DNA of 41,644 bases from Chloroflexota bacterium (GTDB lineage Bacteria > Chloroflexota > Dormibacteria > CF-121): contig VBDY01000124.1 of NCBI GenBank assembly GCA_005882775.1, forward strand, positions 1 through 41,644, in the 5' to 3' direction. This document shows positions 40,953 through 41,644 of this stretch, one piece after another. Every line of letters begins with the position of its first letter. The first letter of the stretch is position 1. Made by a program: the position numbers and the translations under genes. The notes under the pieces were generated by a model, which made no database searches, was not told the DNA's origin, and saw only the letters and a program-made list of their open reading frames with translations.

Positions 40953-41644
40953 CAGGCGACCAGCGCGGCCAGGGACCGCATGGCGGATTGGAAGACCAGG
41001 TTGCCATCGGCGCCCCCGAGCAGCTCCTCGCAGGCTCTCTCCGGGTGGGGCATCATGCCCACCACGTTGCCCCGCTGATTGCTGATGCCGGCGATATTCG
41101 CCAGCGATCCGTTGGGGTTGGCGGCCGCCGTGATGCGACCATCCGGCGCGCAGTAACGGAAGAGCACCTGGCCGCGGGTCTCGAGATCGCGGATGGTTTC
41201 GGGTTCCGCGTAGAAGTTGCCCTCCCCGTGCGAGATCGGGATGCGCAAAACCTGACCGGGCCGGCAGCGATTCGTGAAGGGCGAGTCAGCGTGCTCAATC
41301 CTGAGGTTGGTCCATTCGCAACGGAATTCGCAGGAAGCGTTCCTGAGCAAGGCGCCCGGTAGCATCCGGGCTTCCTGCAGAACCTGAAACCCGTTGCAGA
41401 TCCCGAGCACCAGCCCACCGCGGTCGGCGAAAGCGGCCACCGCGTCCATGACCGGCGCGAAACGGGCGATGGCGCCGCATCGCAGGTGGTCTCCGTACGA
41501 GAATCCGCCGGGAAGAACGACCAGGTCAAGGTCTTCGAGCCGTCGGGCCCGGTGGTCGATATAAGCGATGGGTTGCCCCAGGATGTCGCCCAGGGCGTGG
41601 CCGCAGTCGCGGTCACTCCAGGTTCCCGGAAAGACGATGATGCC
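40952..41644 (-). CDS. purQ: Phosphoribosylformylglycinamidine synthase subunit PurQ, 5' truncated
   Basis: The frame runs off the window end, lacking only the first few codons: it begins [18 protein letters not shown], which is near the normal N-terminus. This class I glutamine amidotransferase feeds ammonia to Pur[21 protein letters not shown] and [10 protein letters not shown] with the nucleophile Cys, and the C-terminal MMPHPER with His-Glu, form the active site. The usual FPGSNCD motif reads FPGTWSD here. It is the first visible gene of the purine operon, and purS and perhaps purC would be expected just outside. Confidence 0.95.
   Translation of the reverse strand, partial: GIIVFPGTWSDRDCGHALGDILGQPIAYIDHRARRLEDLDLVVLPGGFSYGDHLRCGAIARFAPVMDAVAAFADRGGLVLGICNGFQVLQEARMLPGALLRNASCEFRCEWTNLRIEHADSPFTNRCRPGQVLRIPISHGEGNFYAEPETIRDLETRGQVLFRYCAPDGRITAAANPNGSLANIAGISNQRGNVVGMMPHPERACEELLGGADGNLVFQSAMRSLAALVA

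Noticed and set aside
1-41644. CRISPR arrays, insertion sequences, prophage or integron features
   Set aside because: No spaced direct repeats, transposase, integrase or phage-like frame was found on either strand.

Overview
This is a compact, GC-rich bacterial chromosome segment with no sign of mobile DNA: no transposase, integrase, phage gene or CRISPR array was seen. It carries about 34 protein genes, a tRNA-Lys, an FMN riboswitch and a predicted PyrR-binding RNA hairpin. Lineage cannot be fixed without a search. The high GC, PyrR plus the two-subunit dihydroorotate dehydrogenase (PyrD/PyrK), the DUF2905 protein, Fe-S type PurF, frequent GTG/TTG starts and several apparently leaderless genes suggest a Terrabacteria lineage such as Chloroflexota or Dormibacterota. 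That assignment is an inference.

Region 1 (1-18.5 kb) is a mosaic of short transcription units on both strands. It holds a truncated thioredoxin-like protein, threonine synthase, glycine oxidase (thiO), a patatin coupled to an unknown membrane protein, a secreted glycosidase-like protein, a glycerophosphodiesterase, a glutaryl-CoA-type dehydrogenase, and prephenate dehydratase. It continues with an ABC permease/ATPase pair, an HD-domain protein, tRNA-Lys, a YtcJ-like amidohydrolase, a nitrilase-family hydrolase, a lipoprotein, the GTPase RsgA and two unknown genes. Four convergent gene pairs overlap by exactly four bases, their two stop codons sharing CTAG or TTAG.

Region 2 (18.5-27.9 kb, minus strand) is a pyrimidine operon in the order pyrB-pyrR-pyrC-carAB-pyrK-pyrD-pyrE, with genes overlapping by 1-11 bases. 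It encodes every step of UMP synthesis except the final decarboxylase PyrF. The two carbamoyl-phosphate synthase subunits form one 1469-residue reading frame. They are joined through a 102-bp segment with 20-base inverted-repeat ends, which encodes the 34-residue linker. Upstream of pyrB, a hairpin with a PyrR-type loop overlaps the Shine-Dalgarno sequence, so PyrR probably represses translation of its own operon.

Region 3 (28.1-34.2 kb) holds a glutaredoxin-like protein, a DUF2905 membrane protein, a DnaJ with half a zinc finger, a CobB/CbiA glutaminase, RecJ, and an EamA transporter behind a complete FMN riboswitch, so probably a riboflavin importer.

Region 4 (34.2-41.6 kb, minus strand) is a purine operon, purQ(partial)-purL-purF-purM-purN-purH, with overlaps of 1-4 bases. 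Regions 2 and 4 together place most of de novo pyrimidine and purine synthesis within 23 kb.
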